From: Desulfovibrionaceae bacterium
GTDB taxonomy: Bacteria > Desulfobacterota > Desulfovibrionia > Desulfovibrionales > Desulfovibrionaceae
Assembly: GCA_015233395.1 (NCBI GenBank)
Contig: JADFXV010000013.1
Span: forward strand, 1-56,149
Length of the DNA: 56,149 nt
Direction: 5' to 3'
In this document: positions 7,312-16,224 of the stretch, in pieces
Layout: every line of letters starts with the position of its first letter
Position numbering within the stretch: the first letter of the stretch is position 1
Position numbers and translations under genes: made by a program
The notes under the pieces: model-generated
What the model was told of the DNA's origin: nothing
Database searches by the model: none
Seen by the model: only the letters and a program-made list of their open reading frames with translations

Positions 7312-9744
7312 ATGAAGAAAACATCAGCCTCCAAGCCCGCCCGCGCATCCCACGCATCCGTGGACCGGTCGTTTTACGAGGCGATCGTCGAATCCTCGGA
7401 CGACGCCATCCTGCTCAAAAGCATCGACGGCTTGATCGTGAGCTGGAACCCGGGCGCTGAAAAGCTTTACGGCTACACCGCGAAGGAAGCGATCGGCCAG
7501 ATGATCGACCTGATCGTGCCGGAAGAATTCCGGGGCGAGCTTGAGACCATCGATCAGACCCTGCGCGAAGGCCGCCGGGTCGACCATTTCGAAACCGTCA
7601 GGCTGCGTAAGGACGGCTCCCGCATCGACATCTCGCTCACCATGAGTCCGGTCGCGGACGCCGACGGACAGGTCGTGGCCGCTTCGGCCATCGCCCGCGA
7701 CATCACCGACCGCAAACGGGCGCTGGCGGAAATTGCCTCGCAGGCGAAATTTCAGAGCGAAAATCCCTTCCCGGTTCTGCGCGCGAGCAAGGGAGGCGAT
7801 CTGCTGTACGCCAACCAGGCCGCCGCCCCGCTTTTGGGTCCGAACTGCGTGTGCTCCGGATCGCAACTGGCCGAGCCCTATCGCGACGTCCTGAACCAGG
7901 CCGTGGCCGCGGGCGCCGCGCGCGACGTCGAGGTCGAGTGCGAGGACAGGATCTTTCGGCTGCTCTTCAATCCGATCGCGGGCGAAAATTACGTCAACAT
8001 CTACGGCGAAGACGTCACCGCGCGCAAACAGGCCGAGGAACGCCTCAAGCTCGCCGCCACGGTCTTCGAATATTCCATCGAGGGCATCGTCGTCACCGAC
8101 CCCGCCGGCGTCATCTTGTCCGTCAACCCGGGCTTTACCGCCATCACCGGCTACCCGCCGCAAGAGGTTGTCGGCCAAAACCCGCGCGTGCTCAAAAGCG
8201 ACCGCCATACCCCGGAATTCTACGCCGCGATGTGGCGCCAAATCGCCTCCGCCGGCAGTTGGTCGGGCGAAATATGGAACCGCCGCAAAAACGGCGAGGC
8301 CTACCCCGAATGGCTGACCATCAGCGCCATCAGGAACGAAAACGGCGACATCAGCCACTACGTCTCGATCTTCCACGACATCACGGAAATCAAACGCCAG
8401 CAGGAAGCCATCGAATTCCAGGCCCACCACGACGCCCTGACCGGACTGCCCAACCGCGTGCTGTTCGCCGACCGCCTGGACATGGCCCTGGCCCAGATCG
8501 CCCGCAGCGGGCAGACATTGGCCGTGCTCTTCCTCGACCTGGACAACTTCAAGCACATCAACGACAGCCTCGGGCACGCCGTGGGCGACCTGGTCCTGCA
8601 GGAACTCGCCAAGCGCCTGAAAAAAGTCCTGCGCGCCGTGGACACCATCTCCCGCCAGGGCGGCGACGAATTCATCGCCATCCTGCCTGAAATCCACGCC
8701 GCGCAGTACGCCGGAACCGCCGCCCAGCGCATCCTGGAGAGCCTGCGCCAGCCCTTTCGGCCGCAGGGACACGAACTCTACGCCACGGCCAGCATCGGCA
8801 TCGCCATCGCTCCCGACGACGGCGCCGCGCCCGGCGACCTCATCAAAAACGCCGACCTGGCCATGTACCGGGCCAAGGAACTCGGCCGCAACAACTACCA
8901 GTTCTTCGCCCAAGGCATGGACACCCTGGCCCACCACCGCCTGTCCATGGAATCGCGGCTGCGCAAGGCGCTTGAGCGCGACGAATTCGAATTGCATTAC
9001 CAGCCCGTCATCGACCTGGCCACCGGCGCCATCGCCGGCGCCGAGGCCCTGGTGCGCTGGCGCTGCTGCGACGTTCTCATCCCGCCGAACGATTTCATCC
9101 CTCTGACCGAGGAAACCGGCCTGATCCTCGGCCTGGGCGGCTGGGTCCTCGACACCGCCTGCCGCCAGGCCAAAATCTGGCGCGACCTGGGCTACAGCGA
9201 TCTGGCCATGGCCGTGAACATCTCCTCGCGCCAATTCAGCCAGGCCGACTTCGTGGACATCATCAAGGGCGTCCTGCAGTCCACCGGACTGCCTCCGGCC
9301 GCCCTGCTCCTGGAAATCACCGAGTCCGTCCTCATGGCCAACATCGAGATCGCCTCCGAGCAAATGCGCCGCCTCAAGGACATGGGCGTGAAAATCATGC
9401 TCGACGATTTCGGCACCGGCTATTCCTCGCTGGCCTATCTCAAGCGACTGCCCCTGGACGGCCTGAAAATCGACCGCTCCTTCGTCATGGACATCCACCA
9501 CTCAGACGACAGCAAAGCCATCGCCGACGCGGTCATCTCCTTGGCCCGGGCCCTGGAGCTGGGCGTCGTGGCCGAGGGCGTGGAGACCCTCGAACAACTC
9601 AACTACCTGCGCGAGCACGTTCAGGGCCATATTCAAGGTTTCTACGCCAGCCCGCCGGTCCCCCCCGAAGCCTTCACAAAACTCCTGGCCGCCGGATTTC
9701 TGATCCAACCCTGCCCCGGCGCCTCGCCCGAACGCCTGCCCTGA
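7312..9744 (+). CDS. PAS-PAS-PAS-GGDEF-EAL cyclic-di-GMP enzyme
   Basis: An 810-residue soluble signalling protein without transmembrane segments. PAS-type sensor regions lie at about 20-135, 145-238 (weaker) and 245-365. The diguanylate cyclase domain (about 370-535) keeps GGDEF at 450-454 and has an RxxD inhibitory site, RAVD (441-444), five residues before it. The phosphodiesterase domain (about 550-795) keeps EALVRW (578-583), DDFGTGYSS (698-706) and EGVET (755-759). Both domains look catalytically competent, so the protein may make or degrade c-di-GMP. It starts 91 bp after the Cys-rich Feo protein with no obvious terminator between, so it may share the Fur-controlled transcript. Confidence 0.92.
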   Translation: MKKTSASKPARASHASVDRSFYEAIVESSDDAILLKSIDGLIVSWNPGAEKLYGYTAKEAIGQMIDLIVPEEFRGELETIDQTLREGRRVDHFETVRLRKDGSRIDISLTMSPVADADGQVVAASAIARDITDRKRALAEIASQAKFQSENPFPVLRASKGGDLLYANQAAAPLLGPNCVCSGSQLAEPYRDVLNQAVAAGAARDVEVECEDRIFRLLFNPIAGENYVNIYGEDVTARKQAEERLKLAATVFEYSIEGIVVTDPAGVILSVNPGFTAITGYPPQEVVGQNPRVLKSDRHTPEFYAAMWRQIASAGSWSGEIWNRRKNGEAYPEWLTISAIRNENGDISHYVSIFHDITEIKRQQEAIEFQAHHDALTGLPNRVLFADRLDMALAQIARSGQTLAVLFLDLDNFKHINDSLGHAVGDLVLQELAKRLKKVLRAVDTISRQGGDEFIAILPEIHAAQYAGTAAQRILESLRQPFRPQGHELYATASIGIAIAPDDGAAPGDLIKNADLAMYRAKELGRNNYQFFAQGMDTLAHHRLSMESRLRKALERDEFELHYQPVIDLATGAIAGAEALVRWRCCDVLIPPNDFIPLTEETGLILGLGGWVLDTACRQAKIWRDLGYSDLAMAVNISSRQFSQADFVDIIKGVLQSTGLPPAALLLEITESVLMANIEIASEQMRRLKDMGVKIMLDDFGTGYSSLAYLKRLPLDGLKIDRSFVMDIHHSDDSKAIADAVISLARALELGVVAEGVETLEQLNYLREHVQGHIQGFYASPPVPPEAFTKLLAAGFLIQPCPGASPERLP

Positions 9745-9909
9745 CGGCCTGCGCAATCAAAGAGACGCAGTTTTTTTGGGATCTGCGCCGGGGGCATGAC
9801 CTCTCATTACCGGAGGCTTTGCTGCCCGCCCCCCCGGCGAGCGCCTCGCGCGCCCCCATCCTGAGCGGGCGAGGGCCGCGATCCGGGGGCGATCATTTTT
9901 CCTTCAAAA

Positions 9910-9928
9910 GATATTGACAATCATTATC
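9910..9928. promoter_or_regulatory. Fur box upstream of feoA2-feoB
   Basis: GATATTGACAATCATTATC matches the 19-bp Fur consensus at 17 of 19 positions. It is stronger than the box at 6701 and lies 108 bp before the FeoA2 start. The TTGACA within it may be the -35 hexamer. No gene was seen in the rest of 9745-10036. Confidence 0.9.
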
Positions 9929-10036
9929 AACTTGGGTAGCACCCGTGGCGGTGGCGCGAGCCGGGCTGTTCGCCTTGCCCGGGGTTTCCGGGCGCACCGC
10001 TTTCCCGCGAAAAAAATGTTTCAAGCAAAGGACGCC

Positions 10037-10279
10037 ATGAACGCCCAAGTCAACCTGCGCACGCTACGCAAAGGCCAAAAAGCGGTCATCGTAAGCATCG
10101 CCGCACAAGGCGAACTAGGCCGCAGAATCAGGGACATGGGCCTGGTGCCCGGGGCGGAGATCGCCATCGTCGGCCGCGCCCCGCTCAGAGACCCCGTCGC
10201 CCTGCGGGTCAAGGACTTCACCTTGTCCCTGCGCAACAACGAAGCCGATTTCATCGAAGTCGCCATCCTGGAGCCCTGA
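10037..10279 (+). CDS. feoA: Ferrous iron transport protein FeoA
   Basis: An 80-residue cytoplasmic SH3-like protein with the family pattern [25 protein letters not shown] and the C-terminal strand ADFIEVAIL. FeoA is needed for full FeoB activity. The open frame extends upstream across the Fur box; ATG 10037 preceded by AAAGGA is preferred. It is immediately followed by feoB, one base after its stop. It lacks the cysteine clusters of the FeoA at 6755. Confidence 0.9.
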   Translation: MNAQVNLRTLRKGQKAVIVSIAAQGELGRRIRDMGLVPGAEIAIVGRAPLRDPVALRVKDFTLSLRNNEADFIEVAILEP

Positions 10280-10280
10280 T

Positions 10281-12488
10281 ATGCAGCGTCCCCTGACCGT
10301 CGCCCTGGCGGGCAATCCCAACGCCGGCAAAAGCACCCTGTTCAACGCCCTGACCGGCGCGCGCCAACACGTGGGCAATTATCCCGGCATCACCGTGGAC
10401 AAGAAGGAAGGCCGCCTGCAAGGCGTCGAGGCGGACGTGCGCGTGGTGGACCTGCCCGGCGCCTACTCGCTCACCGCCTACTCCCAGGAAGAACTGGTCG
10501 CCCGCGACATGCTGGCCCTGGAACGGCCGGACGCGGTCGTGGACGTGCTCAACGCCGGAGCCCTGGAACGCAATCTCTACCTCGGCGTCCAGCTGCTCGA
10601 ACTCGGCGTGCCGCTCATCCTGGCCCTGAACATGATGGACGAGGCCAAAAAGCACGGACTGCGCATCGACGGCGCCAAGCTCGGAAAACTGCTCGGCCTG
10701 CCGGTCGTGGAACTGATCGCCAAAAAGGGCGTGGGCGTGGCCGAACTGGCCAAGATCGTCACCGACCGCGCCGCGATGCGGGCGCAACACCCCGAACCGT
10801 GGCGGCCCCTGGTCATCTCCTACGGACCGGACCTGGACGACGCCATCGCCTCGATGACCACGGCCATCGAGGCCGCGGGCTTTCTCACCGATCGCTACCC
10901 GGCGCGCTGGGTGGCCATCAAATACCTGGAAAACGATCCGCCGGTCATGGAGGAAGGACGCCGGGCCGGGGCCATCGGGCCAAGCCTGGAAGCCATGGCC
11001 GCCAAAGCCGCCGCCCATTGCAACGACACCTTGAACACCTATCCGGAAGCGATCATCGCCGACTACCGCTACGGCTTTATCAGCTCCATCCTGAAAAACG
11101 GGGTGCTCAGCCGCGACGACCGCCTGGAGCGCGTCGAATTCTCCGACAAGATCGACCGCGTCCTGACCCACAAGTTTCTGGGGCCGGTGGCCATGCTCGG
11201 CGTGCTCTACCTGGTCTACAAAATCACCTTCGGCCTCGGCCGCGTGCCCATGAACTGGATGCAGGACGGCTTCTCCCTGCTCGGCGAAACCGCGACCTCG
11301 CTCCTGCCGGAGGGACTTCTGCGCTCGCTGCTCGTCTCGGGCGTGATCGACGGCGCGGGCGGGGTGCTCAGCTTCGTGCCGCTGATCCTGATCATCTTCA
11401 TGCTCATCGCCTTCCTGGAAGACTCGGGCTACATGGCCCGCATCGCCTACATGCTCGACCGGGTCTTCCGCATCTTCGGGCTGCACGGCTGCTCGGTCAT
11501 GCCGTTCATCATCTCCGGCGGCATCGCCGGCGGTTGCGCCGTGCCCGGAGTCATGGCCAGCCGCACCCTGCGCAGCCCCAAGGAAAAACTGGCCACCCTG
11601 CTCACCGTGCCGTTTATGACCTGCGGGGCCAAACTGCCGGTGTTCATCCTGCTCACCGGCGTCTTCTTCCCGCGCTTCCAGGCCCTGGTCCTGTTCGCCA
11701 TCACCCTGTCCGGCTGGGCCGCCGCCCTGTGCGTGGCCTGGTTTTTACGCAAGACCATGATCGCCGGGCCGAGCACGCCCTTTGTCATGGAACTGCCGCC
11801 CTACCGCCTGCCCACCTGGAAAGGCCTGTGCATCCACACCTGGGAACGCACCTGGCAATATATCCGCAAGGCCGGCTCGGTGATCCTGGCCATCTCCGTC
11901 CTGCTCTGGGCGGCCATGACCTTCCCCGGCCTGCCGGGCGAAGAGGCCGCCCGCTACGAGGCCGCCAGGACGGAAATATCCGCCGCCCTCGATAACGCCA
12001 AAACAAACGGCGACGAACAGGCCGTCCAAAAACTGACCGAAGACCTGGGAAGCGCCGACAACGAACGCGCCGCCGCCGCCCTGCGCCACTCGATCGCCGG
12101 ACGCGCCGGAATCGCCGTCGAGTCCGTCAGCCGCTACGCCGGCTTCGACTGGCGGACCAATATCGCCCTGATCGGCGGCTTCGCCGCCAAAGAAGTCATC
12201 GTCTCCACGCTCGGCACCGCCTATTCGCTCGGCAAAGTCGAAAGCGGGGAAACCACGCCCCTGGCCGAACAACTCGCGGGCGACCCGGCCTGGACCATGC
12301 TCAAAGGCGTAAGCCTGATCGTCTTCATCCTGCTCTACGCCCCGTGCTTCATCACCGTCGTCGCCATCGCCCGCGAAACCGGCAGCTGGCGCTGGGCGCT
12401 CTTCAGCACCGCCTTCAATACCGGCCTGGCCTTCGCCCTGGCCGCCGGCGTCTACCAGATCGGCACGCTGATGGGACTGGGGCATTAA
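10281..12488 (+). CDS. feoB: Ferrous iron transporter FeoB
   Basis: A 735-residue inner-membrane Fe2+ transporter. The N-terminal G domain shows G1 GNPNAGKS (11-18), G2 around PGIT (35-38), G3 DLPG (57-60) and G4 NMMD (117-120). A regulatory helical region follows, then the core with two inverted Gate-type regions. The Gate motifs are visible around [21 protein letters not shown] and the later [14 protein letters not shown]. Length and order are standard. The gene is co-directional with feoA2 behind a strong Fur box, so it is expected to be repressed by Fe-bound Fur. A hairpin cassette follows the stop. Confidence 0.96.
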   Translation: MQRPLTVALAGNPNAGKSTLFNALTGARQHVGNYPGITVDKKEGRLQGVEADVRVVDLPGAYSLTAYSQEELVARDMLALERPDAVVDVLNAGALERNLYLGVQLLELGVPLILALNMMDEAKKHGLRIDGAKLGKLLGLPVVELIAKKGVGVAELAKIVTDRAAMRAQHPEPWRPLVISYGPDLDDAIASMTTAIEAAGFLTDRYPARWVAIKYLENDPPVMEEGRRAGAIGPSLEAMAAKAAAHCNDTLNTYPEAIIADYRYGFISSILKNGVLSRDDRLERVEFSDKIDRVLTHKFLGPVAMLGVLYLVYKITFGLGRVPMNWMQDGFSLLGETATSLLPEGLLRSLLVSGVIDGAGGVLSFVPLILIIFMLIAFLEDSGYMARIAYMLDRVFRIFGLHGCSVMPFIISGGIAGGCAVPGVMASRTLRSPKEKLATLLTVPFMTCGAKLPVFILLTGVFFPRFQALVLFAITLSGWAAALCVAWFLRKTMIAGPSTPFVMELPPYRLPTWKGLCIHTWERTWQYIRKAGSVILAISVLLWAAMTFPGLPGEEAARYEAARTEISAALDNAKTNGDEQAVQKLTEDLGSADNERAAAALRHSIAGRAGIAVESVSRYAGFDWRTNIALIGGFAAKEVIVSTLGTAYSLGKVESGETTPLAEQLAGDPAWTMLKGVSLIVFILLYAPCFITVVAIARETGSWRWALFSTAFNTGLAFALAAGVYQIGTLMGLGH

Positions 12489-12489
12489 G

Positions 12490-12680
12490 CCCCCCCAGGG
12501 GCTAGCGCCCCTCACCCCCGCCAGAGGAGGCTCCGCCTCCTCTGGACTCCTCCGCTGGGGGCGATAATCGCCCCCAGACCCCCATGACCTGGGCGCAGCC
12601 CGCCGTGGGCGGGCTGCGCCCAGATTATGGGGTCCGGGGTGATTATCACCCCGGCGGGGTGCAGGGGCAGAGCCCCTGCT
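12490..12680. repeat. GC hairpin cassette, copy 5 (long variant)
   Basis: Palindromes: CAGAGGAGGC...GCCTCCTCTG, CTGGGGGCGATAATCGCCCC, CTGGGCGCAGCCCGCC...GGCGGGCTGCGCCCAG, CCGGGGTGATTATCACCCCGG and CAGGGGCAGAGCCCCTG. It lies between convergent feoB and the kinase operon and can end both transcripts. Confidence 0.85.
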
Positions 12681-12683
12681 TAT

Positions 12684-13301
12684 TTATTTCCCAAACCAGT
12701 TCGCGAAGCGGGCGAGCACCAAGTCGCGGGCTTCACTGATGCTGAGTCGTTCGGAATCGACCCTGCATTCGGCGGCCGGGTTTTCTTCGAAGGGGACGTC
12801 CACGCCGACGACTTCGCCGAGTCCGGGAACGGGCGCGCCGGTCGTCTTGCGCCGGACGGCCTTGGCGTAGAGTCCGGCCATGACCAGGCCGTCCGGTCTG
12901 GCCGCTTCGCGGCGCATGGCCGCGGCCAGCGGGCAGCGGACGTACACCTCGGCGAAGCGCTCGATTTTTTCGCGGGCGTAGCGGCGCATGGCCAGTTTAT
13001 AGGCCGTTGCGTCCATGAGCACGATATTGCCTGTTCGCGTGAGTCCGGCCGCCTCATCGGCGAAGGCGCGGTAGGCGGCTTCGCGCTCTTCGCCGGTATA
13101 GCCGGGATGGGCGCTGTAACGCCCGCGGCGTTCGTCCATGGACAGCAGGACCGAGGGCAGGCCCGCCGCCGCCAGGGCGTCGCGCACGGCCTGGGCGATG
13201 GCGCTTTTGCCCGACCCGGGCAGGCCGGTGAACCACACGGCGCAGCCCGCGCGCCCGGGCTCCTGGCCGTTCTCGCCCAGATTTTTCGCCGCCTCGCCCA
13301 T
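12684..13301 (-). CDS. Adenylylsulfate kinase-like P-loop kinase
   Basis: A 205-residue P-loop kinase with Walker A GLPGSGKS (26-33) preceded by VWFTG, as in CysC. Later regions depart from classical APS kinase: the DGDNxR stretch is replaced by SMDERRGRY and the region around the usual SPxxxxR motif reads ATAYKLAMRR. The substrate may therefore not be adenylylsulfate. It is the second gene of a tight operon: its ATG lies 2 bp after the stop of an APH-fold kinase. A joint role in phosphorylating a small molecule or sugar is inferred from the pairing. Confidence 0.75.
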   Translation of the reverse strand: MGEAAKNLGENGQEPGRAGCAVWFTGLPGSGKSAIAQAVRDALAAAGLPSVLLSMDERRGRYSAHPGYTGEEREAAYRAFADEAAGLTRTGNIVLMDATAYKLAMRRYAREKIERFAEVYVRCPLAAAMRREAARPDGLVMAGLYAKAVRRKTTGAPVPGLGEVVGVDVPFEENPAAECRVDSERLSISEARDLVLARFANWFGK

Positions 13302-13303
13302 GG

Positions 13304-14416
13304 CTATTTAAGGTATTTGCCGATGTGTCGCCAATCGAAACGCGGCTCTTCCAGGACGCGCTCCAGAAACGTAAGCAGCCTTTGCCGCACCGCCGGGGGA
13401 TGATGCGGATACCACTGCGGCGAGGCGATCACCAGGCCGCGAAAGACGTAAAACGGCGCGATCGCCTCCAGCATTTCCGTATCCCCGGAGCATTCGAGAT
13501 ATTGCTCCCAAAAGGCGTCGTACAGCCGCTTGAATTCTCCCGCCGCTCGTCCCTGGCCGTACAAACCGTACAGGACGTAATTGAGGCTCATGGTGGCCAC
13601 GTCGTCGGCCGGTTCGCCCCACTCGCCCCGGCTGCGGTCCAGGACGGTGAAGTCGAGGCCGCCCGGCTCCTCGCGGACCAGCACGTTCCAGGGATGGAAA
13701 TCGCCGTGCACGCAGGCCAGGCGATGCGTCTTGCCGCGCAGTTTCCAGCGCCAGTCGACGATGCGCTTCTCCAGGGCCGCAAACCGCTCGGGCGAGAACA
13801 GCTCGTAGGGATAGGGATAGGCGTCGACCAGCCCGAAAATGCACTCCGAGGCGCCGATCAGGTTGCGCACGCGGCGCAGGTACAGATCCGGATCGTCGCG
13901 CTTTTGTCCATGCACCCCGGCCAGCCAGGTCGCAAAGCCGCGCGCCAGGGCGATGTCGCCGGGCAGCAGGCCCTCGCGCCGAATGCGCTCCAGGTCGAGA
14001 TAATAATCGTGGCCTGCGGCCTTCTCGGTCAGGATGAAAAACTCTTTCACCCCGGACACGCCGACCAGGTCGTCGCGCTCGTCGAAATACCCGAGCCCAA
14101 GCGGCGCGACGTGGCGCGACAGCCGCGCGCCGGTCTCGTACTGGAACATCAAGATGGCGGCGCGGTCCCACCAGAACTGGTGCCCGTACTTGTCGCCGCG
14201 CATGATCGAAAGCACCGCCTCGCGCTCCACGCCGCCGGCCGTGAAACGGATCGAGAGCGGCTTGCCGTAGCCGAATTCCTTGGCGCCCTGCGCGCCGCCG
14301 CCGATTTCGCCAAGCCCGAGCAGCCTGGCGTCCTCGCCGAACCGCGACTTGAGATAGCGCTCAACCGAGCCGCGCCGGATGCGCAGCGCAGGCTTGCTCT
14401 CGGTCCCCTTGCGCAT
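13304..14416 (-). CDS. APH-fold phosphotransferase
   Basis: A 370-residue kinase of the aminoglycoside/choline phosphotransferase fold. The Brenner motif CVHGDFHPWNVLV gives the catalytic Asp and Mg-binding Asn. The second metal Asp lies in VLDRSRGEWGEPADD. This fold phosphorylates small hydroxyl compounds (antibiotics, choline, sugars), and the substrate cannot be assigned. I start at ATG 14416 (MRKGTESKPALRIRRG), because the upstream open frame is translated hairpin repeat. Forms an operon with the APS-kinase-like gene (2-bp gap). Confidence 0.8.
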   Translation of the reverse strand: MRKGTESKPALRIRRGSVERYLKSRFGEDARLLGLGEIGGGAQGAKEFGYGKPLSIRFTAGGVEREAVLSIMRGDKYGHQFWWDRAAILMFQYETGARLSRHVAPLGLGYFDERDDLVGVSGVKEFFILTEKAAGHDYYLDLERIRREGLLPGDIALARGFATWLAGVHGQKRDDPDLYLRRVRNLIGASECIFGLVDAYPYPYELFSPERFAALEKRIVDWRWKLRGKTHRLACVHGDFHPWNVLVREEPGGLDFTVLDRSRGEWGEPADDVATMSLNYVLYGLYGQGRAAGEFKRLYDAFWEQYLECSGDTEMLEAIAPFYVFRGLVIASPQWYPHHPPAVRQRLLTFLERVLEEPRFDWRHIGKYLK

Positions 14417-14427
14417 GCCCGCCTCCC

Positions 14428-14580
14428 CAGGGGCTCGCCCCGTGAAGCCCCGCCAGGGACGCTGCCCCTGAAGCCCCGCCAGGGGCGCTGCCCCTGGACC
14501 TCGCCAAAGGAGGCTCCGCCTCCTCTGGACTCCTTCGCCGGGGGGGATAATCCCCCCCGGACCCCCTTGGCAATCAATCA
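14428..14580. repeat. GC hairpin cassette, copy 6 (inverted)
   Basis: Tandem near-duplicates of CCCCGCCAGGGACGCTGCCCCTG / CCCCGCCAGGGGCGCTGCCCCTG units, then AAAGGAGGCTCCGCCTCCTCT and CCGGGGGGGATAATCCCCCCCGG. It lies between the PfkB gene and the APH-fold gene on the same strand. Confidence 0.8.
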
Positions 14581-14648
14581 TCCCGGCGGCGGGATTTTGA
14601 AGTATGCTCCCGGTGATAAAAAAGACGGGGTCCCCCGGATTCTCCCCT

Positions 14649-15578
14649 CTACGCCCCAAAATTCTCCGCATACCGCTGCGTAAATTCGCTCATGGTGAAC
14701 GCATGTTCCTGGGTGCCGTGATGCTCCACGGCGTAGGCCGCGGCCACGGAGCCCACCCGCGCCGCTTCGGGCAGGGGTTTGCCTTCGGCCAGGCCTTTGA
14801 GCAGGCCGGCCCGGAAGGCGTCGCCCGCGCCGGTCGGGTCTTTGGGCGAGGCGACCTTGGCCGCGCCGATTTTGGTCTCGCCGCCGCGCTCGCTGATGAG
14901 CGAGCCGTTTTCGCCGAGCGTGGTGATGATCACCGGCGTGCGCTCGAGCAGTTCGGCCTTGGTCAGGCCGGTGGCGTTGACGACCATTTCCAGTTCGTAG
15001 TCGTTGGAGATGAAGTAGTTCGCCCCGGTGATCATCTCGGCCAAAACCTCGCCCGGGAAGGCGGTGATGTTCTGGCCGGGATCGAAAAGAAAGCGCACGC
15101 CGCGTTCTTTGTAGAAGCGCGGGAACTCGCGCATGTCGCCTAAGTTGCCCGGGCTGACGATGGCCAGGTCGCGCTGCGGATCAAGTCCCGGGAAGGCGTA
15201 GCCGCAAGGCTGTTTCATGGCCCCGGGGTTGAAACCCGTGATCTGGTTGTCCGAGAGGTCGGTGGTGATGTAGGCCCCGGCGGTGAATTCCTCGGCCACG
15301 TGCTTGACCCCGTCCAGCGGCAGGCCAAGCGAGCCGAGCCAGTCCCGGTAGGCTCCGAAATCCTTGCCCGAACTGCCGAGAATCAGCGGCTTTTCGCCGA
15401 GCAGCGACAAGGTGTAGGCGATGTTGCCGGCCGTGCCGCCGAATTTCTCGGTCAGGCCGTCGACCAAAAAGCAGACGTTCAGGATGTGGATCTTGTCCGG
15501 CAAAATGTGGTCGGCGAATTTGCCCGGAAAGGTCATGATCCGGTCATAAGCCAGCGACCCTGAAACGTAGATGCGCAT
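14649..15578 (-). CDS. PfkB-family carbohydrate/nucleoside kinase
   Basis: A 309-residue ribokinase-like kinase. Signatures: GGTAGN (48-52 region) in the substrate-binding part and DPTGAGDAF (247-255), with Asp253 as catalytic base. The N-terminal MRIYVSGSLAYDRIM and the DQIT-type lid resemble adenosine kinase-like bacterial members, but the sugar or nucleoside substrate is not certain. ATG 15578 with AAAGGAGCC upstream is chosen; the longer frame is non-coding repeat. Monocistronic by position, with an A-tract hairpin upstream and a hairpin cassette downstream. Confidence 0.85.
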   Translation of the reverse strand: MRIYVSGSLAYDRIMTFPGKFADHILPDKIHILNVCFLVDGLTEKFGGTAGNIAYTLSLLGEKPLILGSSGKDFGAYRDWLGSLGLPLDGVKHVAEEFTAGAYITTDLSDNQITGFNPGAMKQPCGYAFPGLDPQRDLAIVSPGNLGDMREFPRFYKERGVRFLFDPGQNITAFPGEVLAEMITGANYFISNDYELEMVVNATGLTKAELLERTPVIITTLGENGSLISERGGETKIGAAKVASPKDPTGAGDAFRAGLLKGLAEGKPLPEAARVGSVAAAYAVEHHGTQEHAFTMSEFTQRYAENFGA

Positions 15579-15627
15579 GGAGGCTCCTTTGGGGTGGATG
15601 GAGGGAGGGTGGAGATGGAAAGGGGAG

Positions 15628-15705
15628 GAATCGGGGGGAAACCCTTTTTTGCGAACAAAAGGGGGTTTCCCCCCGAGCCCCCCTTCCCCCAAAAAACTTT
15701 TATTT
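15628..15705. repeat. A-tract palindromic element
   Basis: Arms CGGGGGGAAACCC... (from 15632) and ...GGGTTTCCCCCCG (to 15675) around a short loop containing GCGAAC, followed by C-rich sequence and CAAAAAACTTTTA. It lies downstream of cutA (minus strand) and probably terminates it. Confidence 0.75.
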
Positions 15706-15712
15706 TATATCA

Positions 15713-16030
15713 CTATGAAATTGTTTCTTTTTCCAGCCAATTCAGAAAATCCGGATTGCCGCCGGCAATGGGCAGGGCGACCACGCAGGGCACCTGGTAG
15801 GAATGCAGCTGCCTGACCTTGGCGGTCAGGGCGTCAAGCAGAGAACGCCTGGTTTTGGCGATGAGCACGGTTTCGCCGCCGGACTCGACCTTGCCTTGCC
15901 ACCAATAGACCGCGCGCATGCCGGGAATCATGTTGACGCAGGCGGCCAGTCGCGCCTCGACCAGCGCCCGCCCGATTTTCTCGGCCTCGGCGTCGTCGGC
16001 CGCCGTCATGTAGACGAAAATGGATTCCAT
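15713..16030 (-). CDS. cutA: Divalent-cation tolerance protein CutA
   Basis: A 105-residue trimeric ferredoxin-like protein. Family motifs are RLAACVNMIPGMRAVYWWQGK (wording split by domain; Cys31 in AACVN) and SYQVPCVVALPI (78-89). CutA has been linked to copper/divalent metal tolerance; its molecular function is not settled. ATG 16030 (MESIFVYMTA) is chosen over the upstream frame, since the preceding residues do not match the family. It is flanked by A-tract elements on both sides. Confidence 0.92.
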   Translation of the reverse strand: MESIFVYMTAADDAEAEKIGRALVEARLAACVNMIPGMRAVYWWQGKVESGGETVLIAKTRRSLLDALTAKVRQLHSYQVPCVVALPIAGGNPDFLNWLEKETIS

Positions 16031-16079
16031 AAATTCAATCCCGCCGCGCAAGCGCACTCTCCACTAACTCCACCCCGTA

Positions 16080-16216
16080 AAAGTTTTTTGGAGAAGGGGG
16101 TCCGGGGTAAGGTGAGAGTTGAAAATGTCCACATTTTCTTACTCTCACCTTACGTCGTCAGCGCGTAGCGCTGGCCGGCGCCCTCCGCTGCAAAAGGTTC
16201 CTCCCCCGGTTCTCTC
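16080..16216. repeat. A-tract element with conserved ~100-bp loop insert, copy 1
   Basis: Begins AAAAGTTTTTTGGAGAAGGGG and ends AAAAGGTTCCTCCCCCGGTT. The inside contains GAGAGT...ACTCTC around TGAAAATGTCC (16114-16146) and then CGTCGTCAGCGCGTAGCGCT. The inner ~100 bp is closely matched at 42838-42937, and the first hairpin again at 25777-25812. Confidence 0.85.
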
Positions 16217-16224
16217 ATTCTACT

